In this document: positions 1 to 6,718 of the stretch, piece by piece
How positions within the stretch are numbered: position 1 is the stretch's first letter
Layout: each line of letters begins with the position of its first letter
NCBI GenBank assembly: GCA_003537645.1
Contig: DPRM01000027.1
Coordinates: forward strand, 7,440-20,090
DNA length: 12,651 nt
Direction: 5' to 3'
Source: Prolixibacteraceae bacterium
GTDB lineage: Bacteria; Bacteroidota; Bacteroidia; Bacteroidales; Prolixibacteraceae
The notes under the pieces: model-generated
Told to the model about the DNA's origin: nothing
Seen by the model: the letters and a program-made list of their open reading frames with translations, nothing else
Databases searched by the model: none
Made by a program: the position numbers and the translations under genes

Positions 1-752
1 CCAATAATGGCAATTCCCTGCTTTTGTGCCTCCGGAAGCAAATAATTTTTAAAGCTTAGGTAATGAATATCGGCAGCATTAACAGCCAGCAGGATCGAAT
101 CAAACGGATAGCGCTTAATCGCCTCAAGCAAAACGAGTGGCTCGAAATGTCCGGTAATTCCAATATTACGAATCATTCCTTCGGCCTTTGCTTTTTCCAT
201 TGCTTTTATAGCACCATCGGCAGCAAAAATCTGATCCAGTTGTGCCATCGTTTGAACATTGTGAAGTTGCCAGGTATCAAGGTGGCTGGTTTGAAGATTT
301 TTCAGGCTTTCTTCCAGTAGGCGCATCGATCCATCATATTTTCGGTCATGTGTTTTCGACGAAAGCCATACTTCACTACGTCGGGTTTTCATCACTCTTC
401 CAATATTTAACTGACTGATTCCTCCTCCGTAGGAAGCTGCCGTGTCGATATAATTTACACCCAGATCGATTGCACGGTTGATGATTTTCTCCGATTCTTC
501 CTCTGTTCCATTCATTTCAATGGTTGCCTGTCCGCCAAGGCTAAGGATACCCACTTTGTAACCGGTTTTCCCGAACGACCGGGTAGGCATTGCGGCATAA
601 GTACGCTCATTAAATGGATGTTGACCGTTCTTTTTTGCAGGAACTGGTTTTAAACTGTTTTCTGATGCCAATGAATTTCCGACAGTTACCGCGGCTGCAG
701 CTGCCAGACTTGTGCCCAGAAAATTTCTACGGTTGATGTTTTTATTTGCCAT
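1..752 (-). CDS. Tat-exported aldo/keto reductase, 3' end cut by window edge
   Basis: This is an NAD(P)H-dependent aldo/keto reductase; its substrate is unknown. Reading leftward from the ATG at 752-750, 250 codons stay open to the window edge, so the C-terminal part is missing. Residues 7-12 (NRRNFL) followed by an Ala-rich stretch form a twin-arginine signal, so the enzyme is probably exported folded with its cofactor. The TIM-barrel fold starts near residue 57 (TRSFGKTGYKVGILSLGG). The family catalytic tetrad is visible: Asp103 and Tyr108 (YIDTAASYG), Lys133 (SSKTHD) and His164 (WQLHNV). It is read divergently from the DUF2807 gene cluster and has its own upstream -7 box. It is a relative of, but clearly different from, the second Tat aldo/keto reductase at 5801. 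Family assignment is secure; the physiological role is not known. Confidence 0.93.
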   Translation of the reverse strand, partial: MANKNINRRNFLGTSLAAAAAVTVGNSLASENSLKPVPAKKNGQHPFNERTYAAMPTRSFGKTGYKVGILSLGGQATIEMNGTEEESEKIINRAIDLGVNYIDTAASYGGGISQLNIGRVMKTRRSEVWLSSKTHDRKYDGSMRLLEESLKNLQTSHLDTWQLHNVQTMAQLDQIFAADGAIKAMEKAKAEGMIRNIGITGHFEPLVLLEAIKRYPFDSILLAVNAADIHYLSFKNYLLPEAQKQGIAII

Positions 753-811
753 GCTTTTGTGTTTTTTAGGTTTACAAAATCTGATTATCAGCATCATACT
801 CTTGTTGTACT

Positions 812-840
812 CAAAGTTACATCAATAATTTAAACTTCAA
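812..840 (-). promoter_or_regulatory. Candidate Bacteroidota promoter for the leftward aldo/keto reductase
   Basis: On the minus strand TAACTTTG (819-812) matches the Bacteroidota -7 consensus TAnnTTTG exactly, and a TTG (840-838) lies 18 bp upstream as a -33-like element. Transcription would begin around 805, leaving an A-rich leader of about 53 nt before the ATG at 752. A 10-bp perfect palindrome, TCAAGCTTGA (837-846), overlaps the -33 element and could be an operator, although a site this short can arise by chance. Confidence 0.45.
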
Positions 841-921
841 GCTTGATCCTGTAATTTTCGTTTTTACCGGCAGAAACAAGTCATTCAGCGAAAAAAATGA
901 TTTTTAATTAAACCTCCTCCA

Positions 922-929
922 TATTTTTG
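922..929 (+). promoter_or_regulatory. Candidate -7 promoter box for the DUF2807 gene row
   Basis: TATTTTTG matches the Bacteroidota -7 consensus TAnnTTTG exactly. The -33 region, around 900, is only T-rich and has no clear TTTG. Transcription from here would start near 935 and give a leader of about 40 nt before the ATG at 978. That placement argues against the in-frame TTG at 927 as the translation start, because it would fall inside the promoter. Confidence 0.4.
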
Positions 930-977
930 GTAACGAAATCGAAATTCAAACGTCTATTAATTCAAAAAGCAAAACCG

Positions 978-1700
978 ATGAAAACGAAACTATTCCATTT
1001 TACTTTTTTAGTTGCCTTTATGGGCATACTGCTTTCTTCTTGCTGGTTTATGGGTCCATCAGTAAAAGGAAACGGAAACGTAACCGAAGAGGTGAGAAGT
1101 GTTGGCGAATTCGACCAAATAAAAGTAAGCCGAGGCATGAACGTATATATAACATACGGCAGTCCGGCCAAGGTCGTTGTAATTGCCGACAATAATTTGC
1201 ACGAAGTGATAGAAACTGAAGTAGATGGCGGAATCCTGAAAATATTTGTGAACGAAAATGTTAGTTGGGCAAAAGAAAAAAAAGTAATGGTTACCGTCGA
1301 AAAACTTTCGGGCGTTGAAGTTACTTCAGGTTCAAATACATACTCGCAAAATCAAATCATGTCTGAAAATCTTGATATTAAAACAACTTCAGGAGCAAAT
1401 TTAACGCTCGATGTTAATGTCCGGAACCTGAAGGCCGACTGCTCATCAGGAGCCAATATAAAGCTGTCGGGTTTGGCAAAGGAAGCCGAACTGGAAGCCT
1501 CGTCGGGCGCCAACCTGAAAGGTCAGGAATTAAAGGCTGATAATTGTAAAATGCGCGCATCGAGCGGGGCAAATGTGTACGCAACGGTAGTTGAACGATT
1601 GGAAGCAGATGCGTCGAGCGGCGGAAATATAACTTATTACGGAGAACCGGGTTCAACCGAAATCGAAAGTTCTTCAGGTGGGAATATTCATCGCAAGTAG
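978..1700 (+). CDS. DUF2807 (GIN-domain) lipoprotein, Asn-ladder type
   Basis: This is a 240-aa surface or periplasmic protein of the DUF2807 'head GIN domain' family, common in Bacteroidota and without an established biochemical role. Residues 1-21 form a lipoprotein signal peptide ending in the lipobox LSSC, with Cys22 as the lipidated residue. Residues about 36-110 are the conserved N-terminal sheet region (FDQIKVSRGMNVYITYG). After this come seven turns of the form SSGAN or SSGGN, with the Asn at residues 120, 141, 160, 179, 199, 217 and 236. The period of 18-21 residues fits one coil of a right-handed parallel beta-helix per repeat. I chose the ATG at 978 because it places the signal peptide at the N-terminus; an in-frame TTG at 927 would add 17 basic residues and overlaps the promoter box. 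It sits 76 bp upstream of a paralog and is probably co-transcribed with it. Confidence 0.93.
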   Translation: MKTKLFHFTFLVAFMGILLSSCWFMGPSVKGNGNVTEEVRSVGEFDQIKVSRGMNVYITYGSPAKVVVIADNNLHEVIETEVDGGILKIFVNENVSWAKEKKVMVTVEKLSGVEVTSGSNTYSQNQIMSENLDIKTTSGANLTLDVNVRNLKADCSSGANIKLSGLAKEAELEASSGANLKGQELKADNCKMRASSGANVYATVVERLEADASSGGNITYYGEPGSTEIESSSGGNIHRK

Positions 1701-1776
1701 AAGAAGATCAGCAATATCAGAAAACATTTTTCAGAAAATAATAAACATTGAGCAGTAATTTATTTAAGAACAAACC

Positions 1777-2484
1777 ATGAGAACAATTAAACTATTTACG
1801 GTAATCATTTTTTGCGCAGTACTATTTCAGTCAGCAGCCGTTCAGGCAGGAAACCGCCAAACCCGCAAGGTTGAAGGATTTCACGGAGTTTCGGTATCAA
1901 CCGGAATCGATTTGTACCTGACACAGAAAAATGCTGAAGAAGTAATCGTTGAGGCTGATTCGGAGGATATTGATAAAATAATCACCAAAGTTGAAGGCGG
2001 GATACTGAAAATCTATGTCAAGGAAAAATCCTGGTTCAATATTAACTGGGATAATAATCCGCGTAAAGTATTTGTTTCGTTCGTGAATCTTGATAAACTA
2101 GAGGCTTCGGCGGGTTCGGATGTGGTTTCTCAATCGGTTTTAAAACTTGACCGATTAAATATGAATGCCAGCAGCGGTTCGGATATTAAACTTGAACTGG
2201 AAGCAAACGAATTAAGTGTTTCGTCGAGTAGCGGCTCCGATATTACCTTAAAGGGCAAAGCAACAAAAATACAGGTTGATGCATCGAGCGGAAGCGATAT
2301 CAACGCCAGCGAACTTAAAACAAAAATATGCAACGCCAGTGTTTCGAGCGGTTCCGATATCAGGGTTAATGTTTCCGATGAGCTTGATGCCAATGCCAGC
2401 AGTGGGGGCGATATAACCTACTACGGAAATCCGGCCCAAAAAGACATTAACGAATCGAGCGGCGGCGACGTTCACGGTAGATAA
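1777..2484 (+). CDS. DUF2807 (GIN-domain) secreted protein, Asp-ladder type
   Basis: This is a 235-aa paralog of the preceding gene with the same architecture but an ordinary signal peptide (residues 1-24, ending AVQA before GN) and no lipobox, so it should be released into the periplasm or surface rather than lipid-anchored. The N-terminal domain (FHGVSVSTGIDLYLTQ) leads into seven coils whose turns read SSGSD or SSGGD. Asp lies at residues 115, 136, 155, 174, 194, 212 and 231. The intervals (21, 19, 19, 20, 18, 19) are identical to those of the neighbour, so the two genes arose by duplication of the complete helix. Both end in the same way (SSGGxITYYGxP, then SSGGxxH near the C-terminus). 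Function is unknown; adhesion, envelope-stress or ion-binding roles are inference only. Confidence 0.93.
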   Translation: MRTIKLFTVIIFCAVLFQSAAVQAGNRQTRKVEGFHGVSVSTGIDLYLTQKNAEEVIVEADSEDIDKIITKVEGGILKIYVKEKSWFNINWDNNPRKVFVSFVNLDKLEASAGSDVVSQSVLKLDRLNMNASSGSDIKLELEANELSVSSSSGSDITLKGKATKIQVDASSGSDINASELKTKICNASVSSGSDIRVNVSDELDANASSGGDITYYGNPAQKDINESSGGDVHGR

Positions 2485-2587
2485 AACAAGTAAAATTCCA
2501 GGTTTTTATTTTGAAATGTATGTCGGTTTATTACTGACACAGGGGTTCTCAGCACTATAATGAAACAGAAACAAAAGTCAGAAAACA

Positions 2588-2607
2588 GGTCTGACGCCAT
2601 GCAGACC
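2588..2607 (+). repeat. Small hairpin in the leader of the 196-aa secreted protein gene
   Basis: GGTCTG (2588-2593) and CAGACC (2602-2607) form a perfect 6-bp stem around an 8-nt loop, ending 44 nt before the ATG at 2652. No T-run follows it, so it is not a standard terminator. It could be a leader structure or chance. Confidence 0.3.
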
Positions 2608-2651
2608 GAAATAATTACATAAAAACAATTAACAATTAAAAACAGAAAACG

Positions 2652-3242
2652 ATGAAAACAATTTTTAAAGTGATGATGCTGTTCGCGCTTGTAGCATTTG
2701 CGAACACAGTAATGGCAGTCGGTAATTTAAAAGTCAACATTCTTCCGTTGAACGAAGAAAAAGCATTGGTAGCCATTTCGAGCCTTACCGGAAGTACTCT
2801 GCAGATTAAGGTTGAGGATGATATGGGCCGGGTGGTTTATTTCAAGGAAACAGCCGATCCAAGCGACAATTACCGGAAAGTTTATAACTTCTCGTACCTC
2901 GAAGACGGCGAGTACAATCTTTCGGTAGTGAGTAACAATCTTACGACCGAACGCGCGTTTGAGATCAGACATGGAAAAATTAAAGTAGGAGACGAAAAAA
3001 CTACGATCGAACCTTTCTTCGCATATGAAGATGGATACTTAAAATTATCCTACCTGAATTTTGCTGAAGAAAACATGACTTTATACTTCCTTGAAGATAA
3101 CCAACTGATTTATACCAAAAAAATTGGTCATAACTTTAACGTTTCTGAAGCATTAAACCTATCGAAACTGCAGGAAGGAAATTATGTTGCAATTCTTTCC
3201 GGTCGCGATAAGGAATTTTCGTATCCAATAGAAATTAAGTAA
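2652..3242 (+). CDS. Secreted protein with two tandem Ig-like/sorting-domain-like halves
   Basis: This is a 196-aa protein that I cannot assign to a named family with certainty. Residues 1-22 are a clear signal peptide (ending TVMA before VG). The mature part consists of two similar beta-rich halves, about 25-106 and 118-195. Both halves follow the same plan: a strand pair, then a polar 'D-x-x-x-x-x-Y' segment (EDDMGRVVYFKE and LEDNQLIYTKKI), then L-x-x-G-x-Y (LEDGEYNLSVVS and LQEGNYVAILSG), then a closing F-x-I or Y-x-I strand. This plan resembles the Ig-like fold of T9SS sorting domains and related Bacteroidota domains, but it occurs here as a duplicated stand-alone protein. An A-rich leader precedes the ATG. 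It follows the two DUF2807 genes after a 167-bp gap and may share their transcription. The function is unknown, with a structural or carbohydrate-binding role possible. Confidence 0.85.
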   Translation: MKTIFKVMMLFALVAFANTVMAVGNLKVNILPLNEEKALVAISSLTGSTLQIKVEDDMGRVVYFKETADPSDNYRKVYNFSYLEDGEYNLSVVSNNLTTERAFEIRHGKIKVGDEKTTIEPFFAYEDGYLKLSYLNFAEENMTLYFLEDNQLIYTKKIGHNFNVSEALNLSKLQEGNYVAILSGRDKEFSYPIEIK

Positions 3243-3262
3243 TATCTGTAATGTTACCCAAT

Positions 3263-3348
3263 GTCATAAAAGTCATTCAATTGTCATTTGGTAGTCATTG
3301 AGTTGCTTGGAAATGACTACCGAATGACAAAAAATGACCACAACTGAC
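3263..3348. repeat. Symmetric array of phased GTCAT half-sites
   Basis: GTCAT occurs at 3263, 3272, 3283 and 3294. Its reverse complement ATGAC occurs at 3313, 3324 and 3334, with a CTGAC variant at 3344. Neighbouring copies are 9-11 bp apart, close to one helical turn. The two sides mirror each other around 3305/3306; the outermost and two inner pairs are exactly symmetric and one pair is off by one base. The inner part is a 19-bp stem (3281-3299 with 3312-3330, one T-G wobble) around a 12-bp loop. No T-run follows, so it does not read as an intrinsic terminator. Confidence 0.8.
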
Positions 3349-3451
3349 TGAAGCAATAGGCCTAATACGTATGTTAACGTGCAGTCATATAAAATTAAAT
3401 TGAAAATTTGCTCAATCAGATAGATTGGTTTTTGATTTCGTTAGTTTCCGG

Positions 3452-3495
3452 GGCTGTACAAAAGAGGCCATATCTTTTGATACAGCCTCTTTTTT
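3452..3495. terminator. Intrinsic terminator between convergent genes, probably bidirectional
   Basis: GGCTGTA-CAAAAGA (3452-3465) pairs with TCTTTTG-A-TACAGCC (3473-3487), leaving one bulged A and a 7-nt loop. The rightward strand then runs TCTTTTTT. A second, mutually exclusive pairing is also possible: AAAAGAGGC (3460-3468) with GCCTCTTTT (3485-3493). On the minus strand this second pairing also ends in a T-run. The element lies between the stop codons of the rightward secreted protein and the leftward permease, where a terminator serving both is expected. Confidence 0.75.
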
Positions 3496-3514
3496 ATACA
3501 TCAAAATTGTAAGG

Positions 3515-4822
3515 TTACATCATGAATTTCAGCAGGAATAAAACTGCCAGAACTGCTGTAACAATACTAATATCTTTGAATTTTCCTGTCAGAAGTTTCA
3601 GGATAACATACGAAAGTACCCCGAATAAAATTCCTTCAGAAATAGAATAAGTTAACGGCATCATGATAATGGTAAGGAAAACAGGAATTGACTCGGTATA
3701 ATCGCTGAAATCGATGTTTTTAATTGGCGTCATCATCATTGCTCCAACCAAAATCAACGCGGGTGCTGTGGCAGCTCCGGGAATCATGAGGAAGATAGGA
3801 GAAAGGAACAAGGCAAATAGGAACAATACGGCAACAGTAAGCGAAGTAAGTCCGGTACGGCCACCTTCTGAAACTCCGGCAGCACTTTCGACATAAGTTG
3901 TAACGGTTGAGGTTCCCAGCATTGCACCAGCAGTTGTTCCGATTGCATCAGCCATTAAAGCCTGTTTTACACGTGGTACGCGACCTTCCTTGTCCAACAT
4001 ATTGGCTTTCGAAGAAACTCCGATCAATGTACCAACAGTATCAAACATATCGACAAAAAGGAAAGTAAACACCACGATCAGCATATCGAGTGTTAAAATT
4101 TGTGTCCATTCAAATTTCATGAATATCGGGCTAATCGATGGAGGCATAACTTCGAGAGTGGCAGGAAGTTGAGTGACACCAAAAAATAAACCGATAACGG
4201 TTCCGGCAAGGATACCAATCAGCAAAGCGCCTTTAACTCTAAGCGCAAGCAATGCTCCGGTAACAACCAATGCCAGCAGGGCAACAATCGCTCCCGGATT
4301 ATCGGTAGCATTGGTCAAATCTCCCAGGGTTACAAAAGTTGCAGGGCTGCTAACAATGATGCCTGCATTTTTTAAACCGATAAAAGCGATGAACAATCCG
4401 ATACCTACCGAAATCGCGTGCTTCATGTTATTCGGTATTGAGTTAACGATCATCTCACGAATATTGAACGCGGTTAAAGCGATGAAAACCAACCCTTCAA
4501 GGAAAACCGCAGTCAGGGCAAACTGCCATGAATGGCCCATTCCAAGAACAACAGTAAAGGCGAAGAAAGCATTCAGCCCCATTCCGGGAGCAAGTGCAAA
4601 TGGTAATTTAGCGTAAAGCGCCATTACCAGAGTCGCGATCAGAGAGGCAACGGCAGTAGCAGTAAATACTGCGCCTTTGTCCATTCCGGTAGCGCTAAGT
4701 ATATCAGGATTAACGGCCAGAATATAGGCCATGGTCATAAAAGTGGTGATCCCGGCAAGAATCTCGGTACGAATCGTCGTCTTGTTTTCCTGCAGTTTAA
4801 AATATTTGCTTAGAAATTCCAT
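3515..4822 (-). CDS. AzgA/PbuG-type (NCS2) purine nucleobase permease
   Basis: This is an inner-membrane proton-coupled importer of purine bases (adenine, guanine or hypoxanthine); the exact specificity cannot be read from the sequence. The 435-aa length is typical for the AzgA/GhxP/PbuG branch. The N-terminal signature (NKTTIRTEILAGITTFMTMAYILAVNP in two consecutive parts, residues 13-39) is characteristic. The half-helix motif APGMGLNAFF is at residues 78-87, the acidic substrate/proton-site helix DMFDTVGTLIG at 258-268, and the second conserved segment GTSTVTTYVESAAGVSEGGR at 303-322. Long hydrophobic helices fill the rest and no key motif is missing. It is the second gene of a leftward pair, starting 11 bp after the DUF5020 outer-membrane protein, which suggests the two proteins serve one uptake route. 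Confidence 0.93.
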   Translation of the reverse strand: MEFLSKYFKLQENKTTIRTEILAGITTFMTMAYILAVNPDILSATGMDKGAVFTATAVASLIATLVMALYAKLPFALAPGMGLNAFFAFTVVLGMGHSWQFALTAVFLEGLVFIALTAFNIREMIVNSIPNNMKHAISVGIGLFIAFIGLKNAGIIVSSPATFVTLGDLTNATDNPGAIVALLALVVTGALLALRVKGALLIGILAGTVIGLFFGVTQLPATLEVMPPSISPIFMKFEWTQILTLDMLIVVFTFLFVDMFDTVGTLIGVSSKANMLDKEGRVPRVKQALMADAIGTTAGAMLGTSTVTTYVESAAGVSEGGRTGLTSLTVAVLFLFALFLSPIFLMIPGAATAPALILVGAMMMTPIKNIDFSDYTESIPVFLTIIMMPLTYSISEGILFGVLSYVILKLLTGKFKDISIVTAVLAVLFLLKFMM

Positions 4823-4833
4823 AGTTATTTGGT

Positions 4834-5523
4834 TTAGAAGGTGTATTTAGCTCCTAATGTTGGCATTACATTAAATCCTTCCATTCCGCCAAAGTTGTTG
4901 CTAAGTTCAATTTCTCCACCAGCAGCAAAATTCTTGTTGAAGTTATACCATAATTGTGGTTCGGCAAGGAAAACAAAATCAGTTGTTTTTGTTCCAAATA
5001 CATTGTCTTCTTTCCAGAAGTCGGCAAAACCGGTGAACGACATTTTACCTTTTGCAAAGTTCAGATACCAAACCCCAGTAAGCTGGAAGGAAGCATCGTG
5101 TTTATGGGCGATATTTTTATACAAAGCTTTCAAAGAAAAACCTCTTGAAAAGTCGCTTGCATTCCATGAATAATCCAACCCGGTTAACCACGCATTGTTA
5201 ATTGAATATGCACCATTAAAAGGAGTGGCTTTAAATTGTCCAAATCCACCATTGTACTCACCGTGCCAGCTAAAAGGCGATTTGCCTAATTTGAAACAAC
5301 GGGCAATTTCGAAATACGATAATGATACGCCGTCAATATCGCCAACGCCGTAATCGAAATCGATAAAGAAAAAGGTATTTCCGGTTTTGTCAGGCCTGAA
5401 CATTTCAACAGTACTGGTCAAATAACCGCGGTCTTTACCCAAGTCGTAGTGCATCTGGATGTTTTGACTAAATGCCCCAAAGGCAAATAAACTGGCAATA
5501 AAAGCAAGGACTAATTTCTTCAT
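4834..5523 (-). CDS. DUF5020 family outer-membrane protein, Tsx-like
   Basis: This is a 229-aa predicted outer-membrane beta-barrel of the DUF5020 family, related to the nucleoside-specific channel Tsx. Residues 1-19 form a signal peptide (MKKLVLAFIASLFAFGAFS) with mature protein starting at Gln20. The mature chain alternates aromatic strands (TFFFIDFDYG, FSWHGEYNGGFGQ, QLWYNFNKNFAAGGEIEL) and ends in GAKYTF, whose terminal Phe is the usual barrel-assembly signal. The spacing of 11 bp to the purine permease downstream makes co-transcription very likely. This supports a role in passage of nucleosides or bases through the outer membrane, which is inference from neighbourhood and family. The ATG at 5523 gives the complete signal peptide. 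Confidence 0.88.
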   Translation of the reverse strand: MKKLVLAFIASLFAFGAFSQNIQMHYDLGKDRGYLTSTVEMFRPDKTGNTFFFIDFDYGVGDIDGVSLSYFEIARCFKLGKSPFSWHGEYNGGFGQFKATPFNGAYSINNAWLTGLDYSWNASDFSRGFSLKALYKNIAHKHDASFQLTGVWYLNFAKGKMSFTGFADFWKEDNVFGTKTTDFVFLAEPQLWYNFNKNFAAGGEIELSNNFGGMEGFNVMPTLGAKYTF

Positions 5524-5603
5524 AATCTAATCTTTAAGTTGTAAGTGTAAATGATGGCTAAAAATAGTTAAAAAAGTATTTCTGATTCTTTATTGTCATT
5601 CTT

Positions 5604-5665
5604 ACAGCTTAATTTGTTACCAACAGTTTCTTAACAGCTTATTTTATATTGAATTACAGTTGCTT
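5604..5665. repeat. Short ACAG(C/T)T direct repeats upstream of the purine-uptake pair
   Basis: ACAGCT or ACAGTT begins at 5604, 5623, 5634 and 5656. Two of the copies extend to ACAGCTTA(A/T)TTT exactly 30 bp apart. They lie 80-140 bp upstream of the DUF5020 start in an AT-rich divergent intergenic region (5524-5800). They may be regulator sites, but the motif is short and chance is a real alternative. I saw no purine-riboswitch-like structure here. Confidence 0.3.
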
Positions 5666-5752
5666 AGCAAAAACACATATCGATCTAATTAAATATTTTC
5701 TTATCTTCATGCGCCAAAAAGATTTTGGACTTGTTATATCTGATGATAATTG

Positions 5753-5769
5753 AGCCCTTAAAAAGGGCT
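5753..5769 (+). repeat. Compact hairpin in the leader of the second aldo/keto reductase
   Basis: AGCCCTT and AAGGGCT form a perfect 7-bp stem with a 3-nt loop, ending 31 nt upstream of the ATG at 5801. There is no downstream T-run in either direction, so it is more likely an mRNA leader structure or operator than a terminator. Confidence 0.45.
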
Positions 5770-5800
5770 TGTTCCTTTAACCAATTGAAATAATTAGACA

Positions 5801-6688
5801 ATGAAACCAATTTCGAGAAGACATTTTATTCAGGCCGGGCTAATCGGTGCTGCTGCCATAACGACTGGGTTGGGCAATGCTGTATATGCCAATTCCGGTA
5901 ATATCCAAATCGACAAAGTTAAACTGGGTAAAACCGGATTGATGGTTCCCCGTTTGGCGCTGGGTACCGGAACGCACGGCGGTAACCAGTCGTCGGATTT
6001 TACACGAATGGGTACCGAAAATTTCGTGAAACTGGCGCGCTATGCGCATGAGCGGGGAGTTACATTTTACGATGCCGCCGATTTATACGGCTCGCATCAC
6101 AATGTGAAAGAAATCCTGAAGGAAGTTCCGCGTGAAAAAGCAACACTACTTTCCAAAATATGGACTCGTCCGGAGAAATGGAATCCGGATGCACCAATGA
6201 AAACAATCGACCGGTTTAGAACAGAAACAGGTTCTGATTATTTTGATATTATGCTGCTCCATTGCATGACCGACGGAAAATGGCAGGAAGAGAAAAAACC
6301 ATACATCGAAGCACTTTCAGAAGCCAAACAAAAGGGAATAATCAAAACCATCGGCGTTTCGTGCCACAGTTTTGATGCTTTGAAACTGGCAGTTGACGAT
6401 CCATGGGTCGAAGTTATTCTGGCACGCATTAATCCTGAAGGACTTGTTATGGATGCAAGCACCGACGAGGTGATGGCCGTTCTTAAAAAAGCGCATGATA
6501 GCGGAAAAGGAATTATCGGGATGAAAATTTTCGGAGAAGGTAGAATTAAAGAGGACGAACAGCGTGAGAAATCGCTCCGTTATGTAATTGGCAGTAAAAA
6601 TGTTGATTGCATGACCATTGGCATGACAACCACCGAACAAATTAACGATGCCGTTGAACGCATTGTGAGAATTGCAAAAGAAGTATAG
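5801..6688 (+). CDS. Tat-exported aldo/keto reductase
   Basis: This is a complete 295-aa NAD(P)H-dependent aldo/keto reductase. Residues 5-10 (SRRHFI) followed by an uncharged Ala/Gly-rich stretch and VYANSG make up a twin-arginine signal peptide, so export to the periplasm with bound cofactor is predicted. The barrel begins near residue 38 (DKVKLGKTGLMVPRLALGTG). The catalytic tetrad is Asp91 and Tyr96 (FYDAADLYG), Lys119 (LLSKIWTR) and His154 (MLLHCMTDG). The C-terminal cofactor region (YVIGSKNVDCMTIGMTTTEQI) is present, and there is no ferredoxin extension of the kind some relatives carry. An acyl-CoA ligase starts 30 bp downstream, so the two are probably co-transcribed, although an exported reductase and a cytosolic ligase do not obviously share a pathway. 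The substrate is unknown. Confidence 0.93.
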   Translation: MKPISRRHFIQAGLIGAAAITTGLGNAVYANSGNIQIDKVKLGKTGLMVPRLALGTGTHGGNQSSDFTRMGTENFVKLARYAHERGVTFYDAADLYGSHHNVKEILKEVPREKATLLSKIWTRPEKWNPDAPMKTIDRFRTETGSDYFDIMLLHCMTDGKWQEEKKPYIEALSEAKQKGIIKTIGVSCHSFDALKLAVDDPWVEVILARINPEGLVMDASTDEVMAVLKKAHDSGKGIIGMKIFGEGRIKEDEQREKSLRYVIGSKNVDCMTIGMTTTEQINDAVERIVRIAKEV

Positions 6689-6718
6689 TATAGAATCCGA
6701 AAACCTAATAAACCAACT

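Noticed and set aside
927..977. N-terminal extension of the first DUF2807 protein from a TTG codon
   Set aside because: It would bury the lipoprotein signal peptide behind 17 basic residues and its start overlaps the -7 promoter box; the ATG at 978 is far better.
2534..2561. Sigma70-like promoter (CTGACA, 16 bp, TATAAT) before the 196-aa secreted protein
   Set aside because: Bacteroidota vegetative promoters use TTTG and TAnnTTTG rather than the E. coli consensus, so this match in AT-rich DNA is probably chance.
3263..3348. CRISPR array
   Set aside because: The repeat unit is only 5 bp, the spacing is 9-11 bp, and the copies are inverted about a centre rather than direct repeats with unique spacers.
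4173..4616. 147-codon open frame on the plus strand inside the permease gene
   Set aside because: It is the antisense shadow of a well-supported permease; its product has low complexity and no recognisable motif or signal.
5524..5800. Purine riboswitch upstream of the purine-uptake pair
   Set aside because: I find no three-way-junction arrangement or conserved loop sequences; only short direct repeats and a hairpin belonging to the opposite gene.
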